A stretch of 55,550 nucleotides of DNA, from NCBI RefSeq assembly GCF_000739875.1, contig NZ_BBJR01000053.1, positions 1 to 55,550 on the forward strand. The letters are read 5' to 3'. Below the pieces are notes generated by a model, which was not told the DNA's origin, ran no database searches, and saw only the letters and a program-made list of their open reading frames with translations. The translations under genes and the position numbers were made by a program. This stretch comes from Comamonas aquatica NBRC 14918. GTDB taxonomy: Bacteria > Pseudomonadota > Gammaproteobacteria > Burkholderiales > Burkholderiaceae_C. Shown here piece after piece: positions 37,168 through 46,315 of the stretch. The first letter of the stretch is position 1, and every line of letters begins with the position of its first letter.

Positions 37168-38739
37168 TTACAGGGTAGCGAGCTGCTGGCGCACCTGCTG
37201 TGCGTGCGCTTGCAGGGCGGTTTGCTGCTCGTGCGGCATTTTTTGCCACTGGCGGTACACCAGCGCCAGCCGGTGGTTGCTGCCCAGTGTCTCGGCATGG
37301 CGCGCAAAAAAGTCCCAGTACAGGGCGTTGAAGGGGCAGGCGCGCGGGCCGGTCTTGAGCTTGGGGTTGTAGGCGCAGCCCTGGCAATAGTCGCCCATGC
37401 GCTGCAGGTAAGCCGCGCTGCTGACATAGGGCTTGGTGGCGATCAGGCCGCCATCGGCGCGCTGGCTCATGCCCAAGGTGTTGGGCAGCTCCACCCATTC
37501 GAAGGCATCGATGTAGATGCCCAGGTACCAGCGGTGCAGCGCGGCCGGGTCCAGCCCCGCCAGCAGGGCAAAGTTGCCGATCACCATCAGCCGCTGGATG
37601 TGGTGGGCATGGGCGGTCTGCAGCGACTGGCGAATCGACAGTTGCAGACAGCGCATGTCCGTGTCCCCGCTCCAGAACCAGTGCGGCAGCGGCAGTTGGT
37701 GGTCCAGCGCATTGCGCTGCTCGTAGCCCGGCATGTGCGCCCAGTAGATGCCGCGCACGTACTCGCGCCAGCCCAGAATCTGGCGCACAAAGCCTTCCAC
37801 TGCGGCCAGCGGGGCCTGCCCGGTGCGCCAGGCGACCTCGGCGCGCTGCAGCACCTCCAGCGGGTGCAGCATCTTTACGTTCAGCGCAAAGGAGAGCAGC
37901 GAATGGAACAGGCGCGGGGCCTGGCTGGCCATGGCGTCTTCATAGTCGCCAAAGTGCGGCAGGGCGTGGGTGATGAAGGCCTCCAGACAGGCCAGTGCCT
38001 CGGCACGGTTCAGCGGCCAGCGCACGGCGTCGGCCTGCGGCTCGCCAAAGCTGTGGATGCCGCAGCGCTGCAGCATGGCCCACAGTGTGCGGTGGTCGTG
38101 CGTGGGGCGCCAGTCCGCAGGCTCTGGCGGGGTGCCGGGCCAGGGCTTGCGGTTGTCATGGTCAAAATTCCACTGACCGTCTGCGGGCTGATCGTGCTCG
38201 TCCAGCAGCAGGCGGTAGCGGCGGCGCATGCCGCGGTAGAAATGCTCCATCAGCCACTGGCGGCGCCCGTGCATCTGGGTGGCCAGATCGTTCCGCGCCG
38301 TCAGAAAGTGTTCGCTGTCTACCACGCTGCAGTGCAGTGGGGTGGTGCGGGCCCAGTCCTGCAACTGGGCGTCGAGCCGCCATTCGTCGGGCTGCTGCCA
38401 TTGCACCGTGTGGGCGCCGTAGTGCGCGGCCAATGCAGTCAGGTTGTCGGGGATGGATTGGCGGTTGCTGGCGTCGTCAAGCGCCACATAGCGCACGCGG
38501 TGGCCCGCAGTGCGCAGCTGGTGCGCCAGATCGCGCATGGCGGCAAAGATGGCCAGAATTTTCTGTGCGTGGTGCAGCACGTAGTCGGTTTCCTGGCGCA
38601 CTTCCATCAGCACGTAGACCACCTGCGGATCCACCTGCTGGAACCAGCTGTGTTGCGGGTTGAGCTGGTCGCCCAGCAGCAGGCGCAGGGTGTGTGCGCC
38701 GTGCGGGGCGGTGGGGGTGGGTGTGCGGGTGTTGCTCAT
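37168..38739 (-). CDS. Fe-S bacterial cryptochrome/photolyase (PhrB/CryB class)
   Basis: A 523-residue member of the FeS-BCP class, which includes the bacterial (6-4) photolyase PhrB and CryB. It starts LRLLLGDQLNPQHSWFQ, typical of the class. The [4Fe-4S] ligands are seen as the Cys in MRCLQL and three in GDYCQGCAY and GPRACPFNALYWDFF. FAD-binding segments include RQILGWREYVRGIYWAHMP and WVELPNTLGMSQRADGG. The ATG at 38739 overlaps the CRY-DASH stop (ATGA). The class binds FAD and a lumazine antenna, so riboflavin-pathway intermediates matter for function. Repair of (6-4) photoproducts is inferred from family; some members act as photoreceptors. Confidence 0.95.
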   Translation of the reverse strand: MSNTRTPTPTAPHGAHTLRLLLGDQLNPQHSWFQQVDPQVVYVLMEVRQETDYVLHHAQKILAIFAAMRDLAHQLRTAGHRVRYVALDDASNRQSIPDNLTALAAHYGAHTVQWQQPDEWRLDAQLQDWARTTPLHCSVVDSEHFLTARNDLATQMHGRRQWLMEHFYRGMRRRYRLLLDEHDQPADGQWNFDHDNRKPWPGTPPEPADWRPTHDHRTLWAMLQRCGIHSFGEPQADAVRWPLNRAEALACLEAFITHALPHFGDYEDAMASQAPRLFHSLLSFALNVKMLHPLEVLQRAEVAWRTGQAPLAAVEGFVRQILGWREYVRGIYWAHMPGYEQRNALDHQLPLPHWFWSGDTDMRCLQLSIRQSLQTAHAHHIQRLMVIGNFALLAGLDPAALHRWYLGIYIDAFEWVELPNTLGMSQRADGGLIATKPYVSSAAYLQRMGDYCQGCAYNPKLKTGPRACPFNALYWDFFARHAETLGSNHRLALVYRQWQKMPHEQQTALQAHAQQVRQQLATL

Positions 38740-40043
38740 GCCGTGCCCCACAGTCGCTGGTAGGCCCCGTCGGGGTCGTAGGTGGCGGCCTGTTTGACGG
38801 GGTCAAAGCGGCGCCCACCGCGTGGGTCGGTGCCCCGCCCGGCGATGTACAGCCAGTTGCCCTGGTTGCTGTACACGTCATAGTCCAGCAGCTGTGCCTC
38901 AAACCAGGCGGCACCAGCGCGCCAGTCGCAGCCCAGGTCGTGGATCAGATAGCTGGCCGCCACCTGGCGCAGGCGGTTGCTCAGGTAGCCGGTGGCCGCC
39001 AGCTCGCGCATGGCGGCATCCACCAAGGGCTGGCCCGTCTGCCCGGCGCACCAGGCGGCAAAGTGCTGGTCATTGTGGGGCGTGGCCTGCGTAGGACCCA
39101 GTCCCCGCGCCCAGTACAGCTTGTGGCCATGCTGCAGGTGCAGAAAACGGAAGTAATCGCGCCACAGCAGCTCAAACCACAGCCAGTAGCTGCCATCGCT
39201 GGCGCCGTGTGTGGCTTCAAACTGCCGCAGCTGGGCCATGGCTTGGCGCGGCGAGAGCGCCCCCGTGGCCAGCCAGGGCGACCATTTGCTGGAGTAGTCC
39301 AGCCCCACCAGGCCGTTGCGTGTGCGCTGGTAGCTGTGGGGCAGCCCGCGTTCCAGATACTGGCGCAGGTGGGCCAGCGCGGCTGACTCCCCGCCGTGCA
39401 GACGGCCTTGCAGGTAGGGGAAGGCGCTGCGTGCATCGGCAGCCGGGGGCAGCCCGGCCAGTACGGCCAGGGCTTGCGCTGGTGTGTCTGGGGATGCCGT
39501 CGGCAACTCAGGTGGCAAGGGGGGCAGTGCGGCCGGTACTGGCAGGGGTGCTGCGGGTTGCAGCCCGGCACGCTCAATCGCTTGGCGAAACGGCGTGAAC
39601 ACGGCAGGCAACTGCGCCACCGGCCACGGCAACTGGTCCGGGTGCAGCAAGCTGCTGTGCCACACGGTGTGCACCTGCAGGCCTGCGGCGCGCAGGGCTG
39701 CAACTTCGGCCTGCTCCTCGGGTGCGGCAATGTCCTCACAGACGATGGTGGTGGCGCCCACGGCCCGCGCCAGCGCAGGCAATGCAATTGCAGCAGGCTG
39801 ATTCAAAATACATAGCTGAGAGCGTAGATTCTGAAAGCGCTGGAGCAGGTTTTTAAGGGTATTGGCCAGCCAGGCGCGGCGGTGTGGGCCGATGCGGGCA
39901 AAGCCCCAGGGGGTGCTGGCTTGCACATCGGGCCGGCACACCACGGGCAGCAGGTGCTGTGCCCCCAGCTGGCATGCGGCCTGCAGCACGGACTGGTCGT
40001 GCAGGCGCAGGTCGTGGCGCAGCCACACCAGCACCGTGCTCAT
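38736..40043 (-). CDS. Cryptochrome DASH / deoxyribodipyrimidine photolyase
   Basis: A 435-residue flavoprotein. The N-terminal antenna domain starts [15 protein letters not shown]. The FAD domain has [45 protein letters not shown] and the CRY-DASH signature [19 protein letters not shown] with [19 protein letters not shown] proteins repair cyclobutane dimers, mainly in single-stranded DNA. ATG 40043 overlaps the DUF2256 stop and the stop overlaps the next gene, both as ATGA. Residues 62-81 (39801-39860) are encoded by an AT-rich copy of the dispersed repeat in frame, with codons unlike the rest of the gene (CTT, AAA, CTA, TCT, TGT). Confidence 0.93.
   Translation of the reverse strand: MSTVLVWLRHDLRLHDQSVLQAACQLGAQHLLPVVCRPDVQASTPWGFARIGPHRRAWLANTLKNLLQRFQNLRSQLCILNQPAAIALPALARAVGATTIVCEDIAAPEEQAEVAALRAAGLQVHTVWHSSLLHPDQLPWPVAQLPAVFTPFRQAIERAGLQPAAPLPVPAALPPLPPELPTASPDTPAQALAVLAGLPPAADARSAFPYLQGRLHGGESAALAHLRQYLERGLPHSYQRTRNGLVGLDYSSKWSPWLATGALSPRQAMAQLRQFEATHGASDGSYWLWFELLWRDYFRFLHLQHGHKLYWARGLGPTQATPHNDQHFAAWCAGQTGQPLVDAAMRELAATGYLSNRLRQVAASYLIHDLGCDWRAGAAWFEAQLLDYDVYSNQGNWLYIAGRGTDPRGGRRFDPVKQAATYDPDGAYQRLWGTA
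39801..39860. repeat. Dispersed repeat copy 5, in frame inside the CRY-DASH gene
   Basis: Read on the minus strand, this stretch follows the layout of the copy at 32331: a run of A, CTCCAGCGCTTTCAG, then CAGCTATGTATTTTG. The reading frame stays open and encodes [20 protein letters not shown], which falls where photolyases have a helix and strand of the antenna domain. Confidence 0.6.
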
Positions 40044-40201
40044 GGCTGGGCTCCGGGTGAGGGCGGCTGTTTGCGCTGGCGGCGGCAGCGTTCGGAGCAG
40101 TACTTGACCTCCTCCCACACCTGCGCCCACTTTTTGCGCCAGGCAAACGGGCGCCCGCAGCACTGGCAGGGCTTTTCAGGCAGATGGGGTTTGCGGTGCA
40201 T
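40040..40201 (-). CDS. DUF2256 zinc-ribbon mini-protein
   Basis: A 53-residue basic protein with two Cys pairs ([14 protein letters not shown] and [11 protein letters not shown]) forming a probable zinc ribbon, the hallmark of DUF2256. GGAAG lies 8 nt before ATG 40201. The stop overlaps the CRY-DASH start, so it is translationally coupled to it. DUF2256 genes are often found next to cryptochrome/photolyase genes (recalled association), and the function is unknown. A role as a partner or small nucleic-acid binder is speculation. Confidence 0.88.
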   Translation of the reverse strand: MHRKPHLPEKPCQCCGRPFAWRKKWAQVWEEVKYCSERCRRQRKQPPSPGAQP

Positions 40202-40226
40202 GGTGTGCTTCCAGTGGTGGGCGGTT

Positions 40227-41291
40227 TTACCTGGTGTGCGCCTGCAGCGCGGCGTGTACGCGCTGCGCCAGACAGCGGCCGCTGAGCCAGGCGCCTTCCA
40301 CTGTGCCGCTGTGCAGCCAGTCGCCGCACAGGCCCAGGCCGGTCTCCGGCTGCCACCAGCAGTCCACGTTCAGTGGCGGGGCGGTGTCGGCGTAGCGCCA
40401 GCGGTGGGCGGTGGCCTGCACGCTGGCCGGCTCGGGGCCGCCCAGCTGTGCAAAGGCCTGCAGCAGCGTGGCCGTGACCGAGGCAGCGTCGTCTTCCACA
40501 TGCGCCTCGCTCCAGGTGTGGGTGGCGTGCAGCAGCCAAGTTTCGGGGCCGTTGCGCCCGGGCTTGCTGCTGTCGCGTGCGATCCAGCGCAGGGGGCTGT
40601 GCTCGACAAAGCAGCCGTCCACGGGCAGGTGCACCGGCTGGGGGCAGCGCACCATGACCGACCAGCAGGCCCGCATGCGGGCGCTGCGCGCCAGGTCGGC
40701 GGCATGCGGGGCTACACCCGTCAGCAGGGGCGCGGCCTGTGGGGCAGGCACGGCCAGCAGCACGGTCTGGTAGCGCTGGGGCTCGGTGCCGTGTTCGGGG
40801 CTGTGCAGCAGCCAGCCATCGCCGGCATTTGCCTGCAGCGGCTGGACGGTGGTTTGCCACTGAAAGCGGACCGGCTGGTCCAAGGCCTGCAGGCTGCGCA
40901 CCAGGTGGGCCGCCGGGGACGTCATGCGTGGGGTGCCGACAAAGCGCTGCACCGTGCTGGTCTGCAGCGTGAAGCCTTGCCCATCGTGCGTGCCGATGCG
41001 GGCGGTCCACGGGGCTGCGGTGCCGGCTTGCTCCCAGCTGGCGACCTGGGCCCGGAAATCGGCGTGGCGCGCCGTGAAGTACTGGGCGCCGTGGTCGCAC
41101 TGCCAATCCGTCGCACCATCGCTGCTGCGGCGCGTGCTCATGCGGCCCGAGGGGCCACGGCTTTTGTCGAACACGTGCACGCTGTGGCCTGCGTGGGCCA
41201 GGGCCTGGGCACAGGCCAGGCCTGCCAGGCCGGCACCGACGATGGCGATCGTGGCGTGTTCCAAGGATGGGGAAGTTGCGGTGCTGGTCAT
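40227..41291 (-). CDS. NAD(P)/FAD-dependent oxidoreductase, renalase-like
   Basis: A 354-residue flavoprotein. The N-terminal motif [20 protein letters not shown] binds [16 protein letters not shown] and [15 protein letters not shown] are strongly typical of bacterial renalase-like amine oxidases, and [20 protein letters not shown] closes the FAD site. Renalases oxidise aberrant dihydro forms of NAD(P)H. Such enzymes recur with photolyases in light-response clusters, which would fit repair of photo-damaged cofactors (inference). The start overlaps the lipocalin stop (ATGA), and DUF2256 follows after 25 bp. Confidence 0.9.
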   Translation of the reverse strand: MTSTATSPSLEHATIAIVGAGLAGLACAQALAHAGHSVHVFDKSRGPSGRMSTRRSSDGATDWQCDHGAQYFTARHADFRAQVASWEQAGTAAPWTARIGTHDGQGFTLQTSTVQRFVGTPRMTSPAAHLVRSLQALDQPVRFQWQTTVQPLQANAGDGWLLHSPEHGTEPQRYQTVLLAVPAPQAAPLLTGVAPHAADLARSARMRACWSVMVRCPQPVHLPVDGCFVEHSPLRWIARDSSKPGRNGPETWLLHATHTWSEAHVEDDAASVTATLLQAFAQLGGPEPASVQATAHRWRYADTAPPLNVDCWWQPETGLGLCGDWLHSGTVEGAWLSGRCLAQRVHAALQAHTR

Positions 41292-41902
41292 GGTTGTGCC
41301 GGGGTGGGGGAGTCCGTGTCGGTGTGGTCCACCCAAATGAAAGCCTGTGTGTCAATGCCGAGGGACTGGGCCTGCGCCACGATGCGCTGCAACGTGGCAC
41401 GGGGCAATTGGGTGTCGCGCGCCAGAATCCAGGCATAGCCGGTATCGGTGCCGACCACCAGCGCCCAGCGGTAGTCGGCGTCCAGGCCCACGACGTGGTA
41501 GCCGCCATAGAAGGGACCAAAGAAGGACACCTTGAGGGAGGCGGTGCTGCTCGGACCGGTGAACAGCGCCTTGCCGACAGCCTCGCGCCACTGGCCGCTG
41601 GCGGCCTGCCGGCCGCGGTTGATCACCTGCACGCTGCCGTCGGGCTGCGGGGTGTAAGTGGCCGACACATCGCGCAGGCCGCGCTCGAAGGCGTGGTCCA
41701 GCCGCGCCAGTTCGTACCAGCGGCCCTGGTAGCGCTGCAGATCGAAGCCTGTGACGGGCTGCAGCCCCGGTGGCGGGCTGGTGCTGGCGCACCCTGTCAG
41801 CAGGGCGGCCCCGAGGAGTGCGGAGGCCAGCCAGCGCAGCAGGCGTGGGCGCGCTGTCGGTGCGGCGGGCTGGTGTGGCAGTGGGCGTGTCAGGTGCTGC
41901 AT
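41288..41902 (-). CDS. blc: Bacterial lipocalin (Blc-like lipoprotein)
   Basis: A 204-residue outer-membrane-type lipoprotein. After a long basic leader the hydrophobic segment ends in the lipobox LLTGCAS, so Cys38 should be lipidated. The lipocalin signature GRWYELARLDHAFERGL follows, with YTPQPDGSVQVINRG and FFGPFYGGYHVVGLD. The family binds fatty acids and lysophospholipids and is linked to membrane stress. It is the first gene of the operon. No Shine-Dalgarno is evident before the ATG and the n-region is unusually long, so the true start might be an internal non-ATG codon. Confidence 0.92.
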   Translation of the reverse strand: MQHLTRPLPHQPAAPTARPRLLRWLASALLGAALLTGCASTSPPPGLQPVTGFDLQRYQGRWYELARLDHAFERGLRDVSATYTPQPDGSVQVINRGRQAASGQWREAVGKALFTGPSSTASLKVSFFGPFYGGYHVVGLDADYRWALVVGTDTGYAWILARDTQLPRATLQRIVAQAQSLGIDTQAFIWVDHTDTDSPTPAQP

Positions 41903-42350
41903 GTCTGTGAGGTGCTTCTATCGGTCAAGGTATTGGGGGCAGGGCCGTGATGGCCACGCGATCACGGCAAAGCCTGTCTGGAGCAAAGCGCTGAGCCCCG
42001 GCATGGGGTGTCGCCAATGCGCGGCTGTCTGGCTTCCCTGCGGAGCGTATTGGCCGACACCCTGCATATGCGCAGGACCGCGCACAGGCAGGCTGTGTGG
42101 GGGCAGTTGTTGCACTCAGGTGGTGAGTGCCGCCTTGGCGCGATGTGCTCCCAACCTGTTGGATGCGCCATCGGGCCTGGGCGTACCCAGCGGTCGCGTA
42201 CACCACAGTGGTCCGCGATCCACTTGGGCAAGGCGATAGACCTACCAGTGCCCGTGGGTGTGTGACAGCCTGACTCCCTGTGCGGGGGCGATCCGGGACA
42301 ATCCGCCCCTGCCATGTTGGGGGGCATGCAGGGCGATGCAGCTGTGCCTC

Positions 42351-42365
42351 TTTGTCTTGGACAAA
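42351..42365. promoter_or_regulatory. Palindrome TTTGTC-TTG-GACAAA
   Basis: Perfect 6-bp arms around three bases. They share the TTGTC/GACAA half-site with the cluster about 325 bp to the right, so both may bind the same regulator. Confidence 0.4.
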
Positions 42366-42664
42366 TTCAGGCCAGGCATGGCACGGTGCGCAGCCCGTCA
42401 CGCCAAACCAGCCCGTTGGTCCAGTCCCCCACATTCGCAGACAGTGCGCACTGGCAGCCACCGGGCATCGCCCTGTAGACATGGTCGTCAGCAGCCTTGC
42501 ATGGGTTTGCCTAGGTCCTTTCGCGCAACAAAAACCATAGCGTCTATTTCCGTCGCCCACGCGGTCCTGCGCCACTGTGTCTGGGCATGGCTGCACAGCC
42601 ATGGGTGGCGGTGTGCCCCCATCGCGGCAGTACGCTGGATTGCTGGAAGCGGTGCGGATAGACA

Positions 42665-42716
42665 TAGACAATTCAAGGTATAGCCATAATTGTCTAGGAC
42701 AAAAATAGTTTTGTCC
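42665..42716. promoter_or_regulatory. Cluster of TTGTC/GACAA inverted repeats (operator-like)
   Basis: Three overlapping palindromes: TAGACAATT (42665-42673) with AATTGTCTA (42688-42696), perfect over 9 bp with 14 nt between; TTGTC-TAG-GACAA (42690-42702); and GGACAAAA-ATAG-TTTTGTCC (42697-42716), perfect 8-bp arms. The stretch is AT-rich against a GC-rich background. No regulator gene is adjacent, so the binding protein is unknown. Confidence 0.55.
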
Positions 42717-43008
42717 AATACATTAAGACCCAAGCCATGCGTGAAACATGGCGCAGCACCTGCCAGTCATCCATGCAGCACAAGGGTGTGCGGCTGGCTG
42801 CGTGGTGAAGGGTTGGGTTGGAAGAGGGACATGCGCTGTATGCGCTGGCCACGTTCTGCTGATGGCACTGCCATCGGCTGTGCCGCGTAGGAATGCGTTG
42901 GTGCCCAGGGGGCGCAGCCAGCGTGTGCCGGGCCAGTGGGCTGGCTCGGCCGACGCACCGATGGTGTCGGTGTGCAACGGATTCAATTTCTGGAAAACAG
43001 ATTAAAAA

Positions 43009-44586
43009 ATGTCAATCAAAAACAAGCTGATCTTGTCTTTTGCGCTTCTGATGCTGATTCTTTTCGGCCTATCGGGCATGGCGGTGCGCGGGATTGCTGT
43101 GACCCAGGGCAGTTTCGAGCATTTTGTGTCCAACGACTTTCGGCGTGCCGGCCTGGCGCGTGAACTGCAGGCGGCCGCCGATGCACGCGCCGTGGCGGCC
43201 CGCAATCTGCTGCTGGTGACGGCGCCGGCCGACATCGAGGCCGAGAAAAATGCCGTGATGCAGGCCCACGAGCGCATGCAAGAGCGCCTGGGGCGCTTGC
43301 GCACCCTGGTGCAGGCCCCGGACGTGTCGAGCGACGAACGGGCCCTGTTTGCCGCTGTCGAGCAGATCGAGGGGCAGTACGGCCCCGTGGCTTTGGCGAT
43401 TGTCGACATGGCACTGAAGGACCAGCGCGAGGCGGCCATCCGCAAACTGACGGACGAATGCCGCCCCTTGCTGGCCGAGCTGGTGCGCAAGACCAGTGCC
43501 TATGTGGCCTATATCCGTGAGCGGGGCGATACCAATGTCGAGGTGGCGGCGCAGGCCTATGGCTCCACCAAGACCGCCTTGCTCTCGGCCTGCGCCCTGG
43601 CCCTGGCGATTGCCGGCGTACTGGCTTGGCGCATCATCCGCAGCCTGATGCGGGCGCTGGGGGCCGACCCCGCCGAGTTGCGGGCCGTGGCCAAGCGCGT
43701 GGCGGCTGGCGAGCTGAACGAGGTGACGCTGGACGCGGGCGTGCACCACAGCAGCGTGCTGGCCTCGCTGGCCGAAATGCAGACGGCGCTGGCGCAGATC
43801 GTGCGGCAGGTGCGCAGCTCGGCCGAAACGATTGCCGCCAGCTCGGCACAGATCGACTCCAGCAATACCGACCTGGCGCAGCGCACGGAGCTGCAGGCCA
43901 CGCGGCTGCAGCACAGCTCGGCCACGATGGAGCAACTGCATGGCACCGTGGTGCAGAACGCCGAGCATGCGCAGCAGGCCACCAGCCTGGCGGCCACGGC
44001 CAGCCAATCGGCCGAGCACGGCGGCCAGGTGGTGGGTGGCGTGGTCCAGACCATGGAGGACATTGCCGCAGGTTCCCGCCGCATCAAAAGCATCATCGGC
44101 GTGATCGATGGCATCGCCTTCCAGACCAACCTGCTGGCCCTGAATGCCGCGGTCGAGGCCGCGCGTGCGGGCGAACAAGGGCGTGGGTTTGCCGTGGTGG
44201 CCGCCGAGGTGCGCATGCTGGCGCAGCGCAGTGCGGAGGCCGCCAAGGAAGTCAAGCAACTGATCGATACCAGCATGGGCCAGGTGGCCCAGGGCGTGGA
44301 GCAGGTCCAGGAAGCCGGCGTGACCATGGCGCAGCTGGTGGGCGAGGTCAAGAGCGTGGCCGCGCTGATCAGCGAAATCAGTGCCGCGTCGCGGGCCCAG
44401 ACCCAGGGCATTGGCGAGGTGACAGTGTCGGTCTCGGAGCTGGACCGGGCCACCCAGCAAAATGCCGGCCTGGTGGAGGAAATGGCCGGGGCCTCGGGCA
44501 GCCTGCGGGTCCAGGCCAGCAGCTTGATGGAGGCGGTTTCGCTGTTCCGTACCGGCCAGGGCCATCGCCAACTGGAGAGCGCTTAA
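43009..44586 (+). CDS. Methyl-accepting chemotaxis protein (four-helix-bundle sensor)
   Basis: A 525-residue chemoreceptor with a membrane span at about 8-28, a periplasmic domain of about 160 residues of four-helix-bundle type ([19 protein letters not shown]), a second span at about 188-206, a HAMP region and the signalling domain. The highly conserved hairpin reads [20 protein letters not shown] followed by [16 protein letters not shown]. It lacks a C-terminal NWETF-type CheR/CheB tether, so adaptation probably depends on other receptors. The ATG has only a weak upstream GGAAAA. There are no che genes nearby. The ligand is not deducible. Confidence 0.95.
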   Translation: MSIKNKLILSFALLMLILFGLSGMAVRGIAVTQGSFEHFVSNDFRRAGLARELQAAADARAVAARNLLLVTAPADIEAEKNAVMQAHERMQERLGRLRTLVQAPDVSSDERALFAAVEQIEGQYGPVALAIVDMALKDQREAAIRKLTDECRPLLAELVRKTSAYVAYIRERGDTNVEVAAQAYGSTKTALLSACALALAIAGVLAWRIIRSLMRALGADPAELRAVAKRVAAGELNEVTLDAGVHHSSVLASLAEMQTALAQIVRQVRSSAETIAASSAQIDSSNTDLAQRTELQATRLQHSSATMEQLHGTVVQNAEHAQQATSLAATASQSAEHGGQVVGGVVQTMEDIAAGSRRIKSIIGVIDGIAFQTNLLALNAAVEAARAGEQGRGFAVVAAEVRMLAQRSAEAAKEVKQLIDTSMGQVAQGVEQVQEAGVTMAQLVGEVKSVAALISEISAASRAQTQGIGEVTVSVSELDRATQQNAGLVEEMAGASGSLRVQASSLMEAVSLFRTGQGHRQLESA

Positions 44587-45076
44587 GCCTGGTGGCCTTG
44601 GCTGCGGCAAGCAGCCAAGGCTTCAAGCGGCCCGACGCTTGCGTTGCCAAAGTAAATTGTCACAGCGTAGGGGGTGGGTCGACCGTTTTTTGTGCAGCAC
44701 GGCCATGCATCGGCGGCCTGGGCCTGAGGGGGCGCACACGGTCACAGCCAATCGACGAAAACTGTGGCGCCTGCCCTCCCTTGCCGGATTCGTCCCTTCA
44801 CCTGGCTGTCCTGTGGATTCCGCCACCCATGGCTGGCCGCAGATGGTTGCGCGTTCGCAGCGGCGGCCACCGCAGGCCCGCAAGCCGGATGGCGTCAGCG
44901 CCGTCAGCTTCTTCGCGGCATGGCAGGAATGCCGACACCGCAGGCCATGCCACCCGGATCGCGCCGGGCCACGTGGTGGGCGCCTGCGCCTTAGGCCTGC
45001 ACATGACGGCTGTCGACCGCCTGTGCCAGGTGACAGGACCTGGGAATTATGAGTAAAAAGTGGCTTAAAGCCAAAC
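44587..45076. other. Intergenic region after the chemoreceptor gene
   Basis: I see no gene. Short open frames overlap on both strands, with Pro/Arg/Cys-rich translations and no domains. The region ends at the hairpin at 45077. Confidence 0.5.
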
Positions 45077-45104
45077 AGGGAGCGCGCAAGCAGCTCCCTT
45101 TTTT
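45077..45104 (+). terminator. Terminator between the chemoreceptor and glycerate kinase genes
   Basis: AGGGAGC (45077-45083) pairs with GCTCCCT (45093-45099) around GCGCAAGCA, then T-rich sequence (TTTTTG). The loop and right arm read AGCTGCTTGCGC on the minus strand, the core of the dispersed repeat. In the minus direction a second small hairpin (GGCTTTAAGCC) followed by five T may serve glycerate kinase, so the site is probably bidirectional. Confidence 0.8.
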
Positions 45105-45118
45105 GTGCAGAGGACCGT

Positions 45119-46264
45119 TCAGGTGCGCAAGGCCTGGCCCATGGCCAGCAGCGCAGCCACATTGCGTGCGGTGCTGCGCACGTTGTGGGCCGCTTCGGCG
45201 ATGGCGTCCTCGATGCTGCACGGACGGCTGAGCACACTGCAGATGGCATCGATGCCGTGTGCATGCACCACCTGGGCATTGCGGCCCAGGCTGCCGGCCA
45301 TGCCAATCACGGGTTTGCCGTAGCGTTTGGCCACGGTCGCCACCCCGAACGGGGTCTTGCCAAAGATGGTCTGCTCGTCAATGCGCCCCTCGCCGGTGAT
45401 GACCAGGTCGGCATCGCGCACGGCGGCGTCCAGGCCCACGGCCTGGGCAATGATTTCGCAGCCGGGGCGCAACCGGCACTTGAGCACGGCCAGCAGGGCC
45501 GCGCCCATGCCACCGGCGGCACCGGCGCCTGCAATCCCTTCCACGTCCGCCCCCAGGTCGCGCCGCAGGATGGCGGCCCAGTGCTGCAGGCTGGCGTCCA
45601 GGGCGGCCACCATGTCCGGTGTGGCGCCTTTTTGTGGACCGAAGATGGCCGAGGCACCGCGCGGGCCGGTCAGCGGGTTGTCCACGTCGCAGGCGACGTC
45701 GATGCGGCAGGTGGCCAGGCGCGCGTCCAGTCTGGAGGTGTCGATGCGGTCCAGCTGGGCCAGGGCCGCGCCGCCGCGTGCCAGCTCCGCCCCTTGTGCA
45801 TCCAGCAACCGCACGCCCAGGGCCTGCAGCATGCCGGCCCCGCCATCGTTGGTGGCGCTGCCGCCAATCCCCAGGATCAGGTGGCGCGCACCGGCATCCA
45901 GGGCCGCAGCGATCAGCTCGCCCGTGCCGTAGCTGGTGGTCACCAGGGGATTGCGCTGCGCGGGTGGCACCAGGGCCAGGCCGCTGGCGGCGGCCATTTC
46001 GATCACGGCCGTGTGACCGTCACCGGACAGGCCATAAAAGCCCGTGACGGGTTCGCCCAGGGGGCCGGTCACGATCACGTCCACGCGGCGGCCCTGGGTG
46101 GCTTCCACCATGGCCTGCACCGTGCCCTCGCCGCCATCGGCCATGGGGATCTTGAGGCACTGCGCCTCAGGAAACACCTCCAGCAAGCCCAGCTCAATCT
46201 GCGTGGCGACTTCCAGCGCAGACAGGCTTTCCTTGTAGGAGTCGGGGGCGATCACAATTTTCAT
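45119..46264 (-). CDS. glxK: Glycerate kinase (GlxK/GarK family)
   Basis: A 381-residue kinase phosphorylating D-glycerate (GarK family products are usually 2-phosphoglycerate). It starts KIVIAPDSYKESLSALEVA and has PMADGGEGTVQAMVEAT, GIGGSATNDGGAGMLQALG, CDVDNPLTGPRGASAIFGPQKGA (cited here as landmarks CDVDNPL and FGPQKGA) and DLVITGEGRIDEQT. The length is standard. It lies 51 bp downstream of the aminotransferase gene. Together they could handle hydroxypyruvate/glycerate, but no glyoxylate-pathway gene adjoins. Confidence 0.94.
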   Translation of the reverse strand: MKIVIAPDSYKESLSALEVATQIELGLLEVFPEAQCLKIPMADGGEGTVQAMVEATQGRRVDVIVTGPLGEPVTGFYGLSGDGHTAVIEMAAASGLALVPPAQRNPLVTTSYGTGELIAAALDAGARHLILGIGGSATNDGGAGMLQALGVRLLDAQGAELARGGAALAQLDRIDTSRLDARLATCRIDVACDVDNPLTGPRGASAIFGPQKGATPDMVAALDASLQHWAAILRRDLGADVEGIAGAGAAGGMGAALLAVLKCRLRPGCEIIAQAVGLDAAVRDADLVITGEGRIDEQTIFGKTPFGVATVAKRYGKPVIGMAGSLGRNAQVVHAHGIDAICSVLSRPCSIEDAIAEAAHNVRSTARNVAALLAMGQALRT

Positions 46265-46315
46265 GGGCAGGCTTTCGCGAAGGTCCGGGGGGGCAGGAAG
46301 GTGGGCGTGGCGGTG

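Larger units (their letters stand above)
41903..43008. other. 1.1-kb region without a supported gene
   Basis: Open frames exist on both strands (for example 41925-42671 minus), but their translations are rich in Cys, His, Arg and Trp and show no domain, so I treat them as chance. The region must contain the promoters of the lipocalin operon (leftward) and the chemoreceptor (rightward). It contains the inverted-repeat cluster at 42665-42716 and a related palindrome at 42351-42365. It may also hold a decayed gene. Confidence 0.5.

Noticed and set aside
35479..38763. Plus-strand open frame of about 1094 codons opposite the photolyase operon
   Set aside because: It spans three well-supported minus-strand genes and shows Gln/Gly/Arg/His-rich low-quality sequence. 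It is a codon-bias shadow.
41925..42671. Minus-strand frame of 248 codons in the gap before the lipocalin gene
   Set aside because: Cys/His/Arg/Trp-rich translation with no domain; it crosses the palindromes and has no ribosome-binding site.
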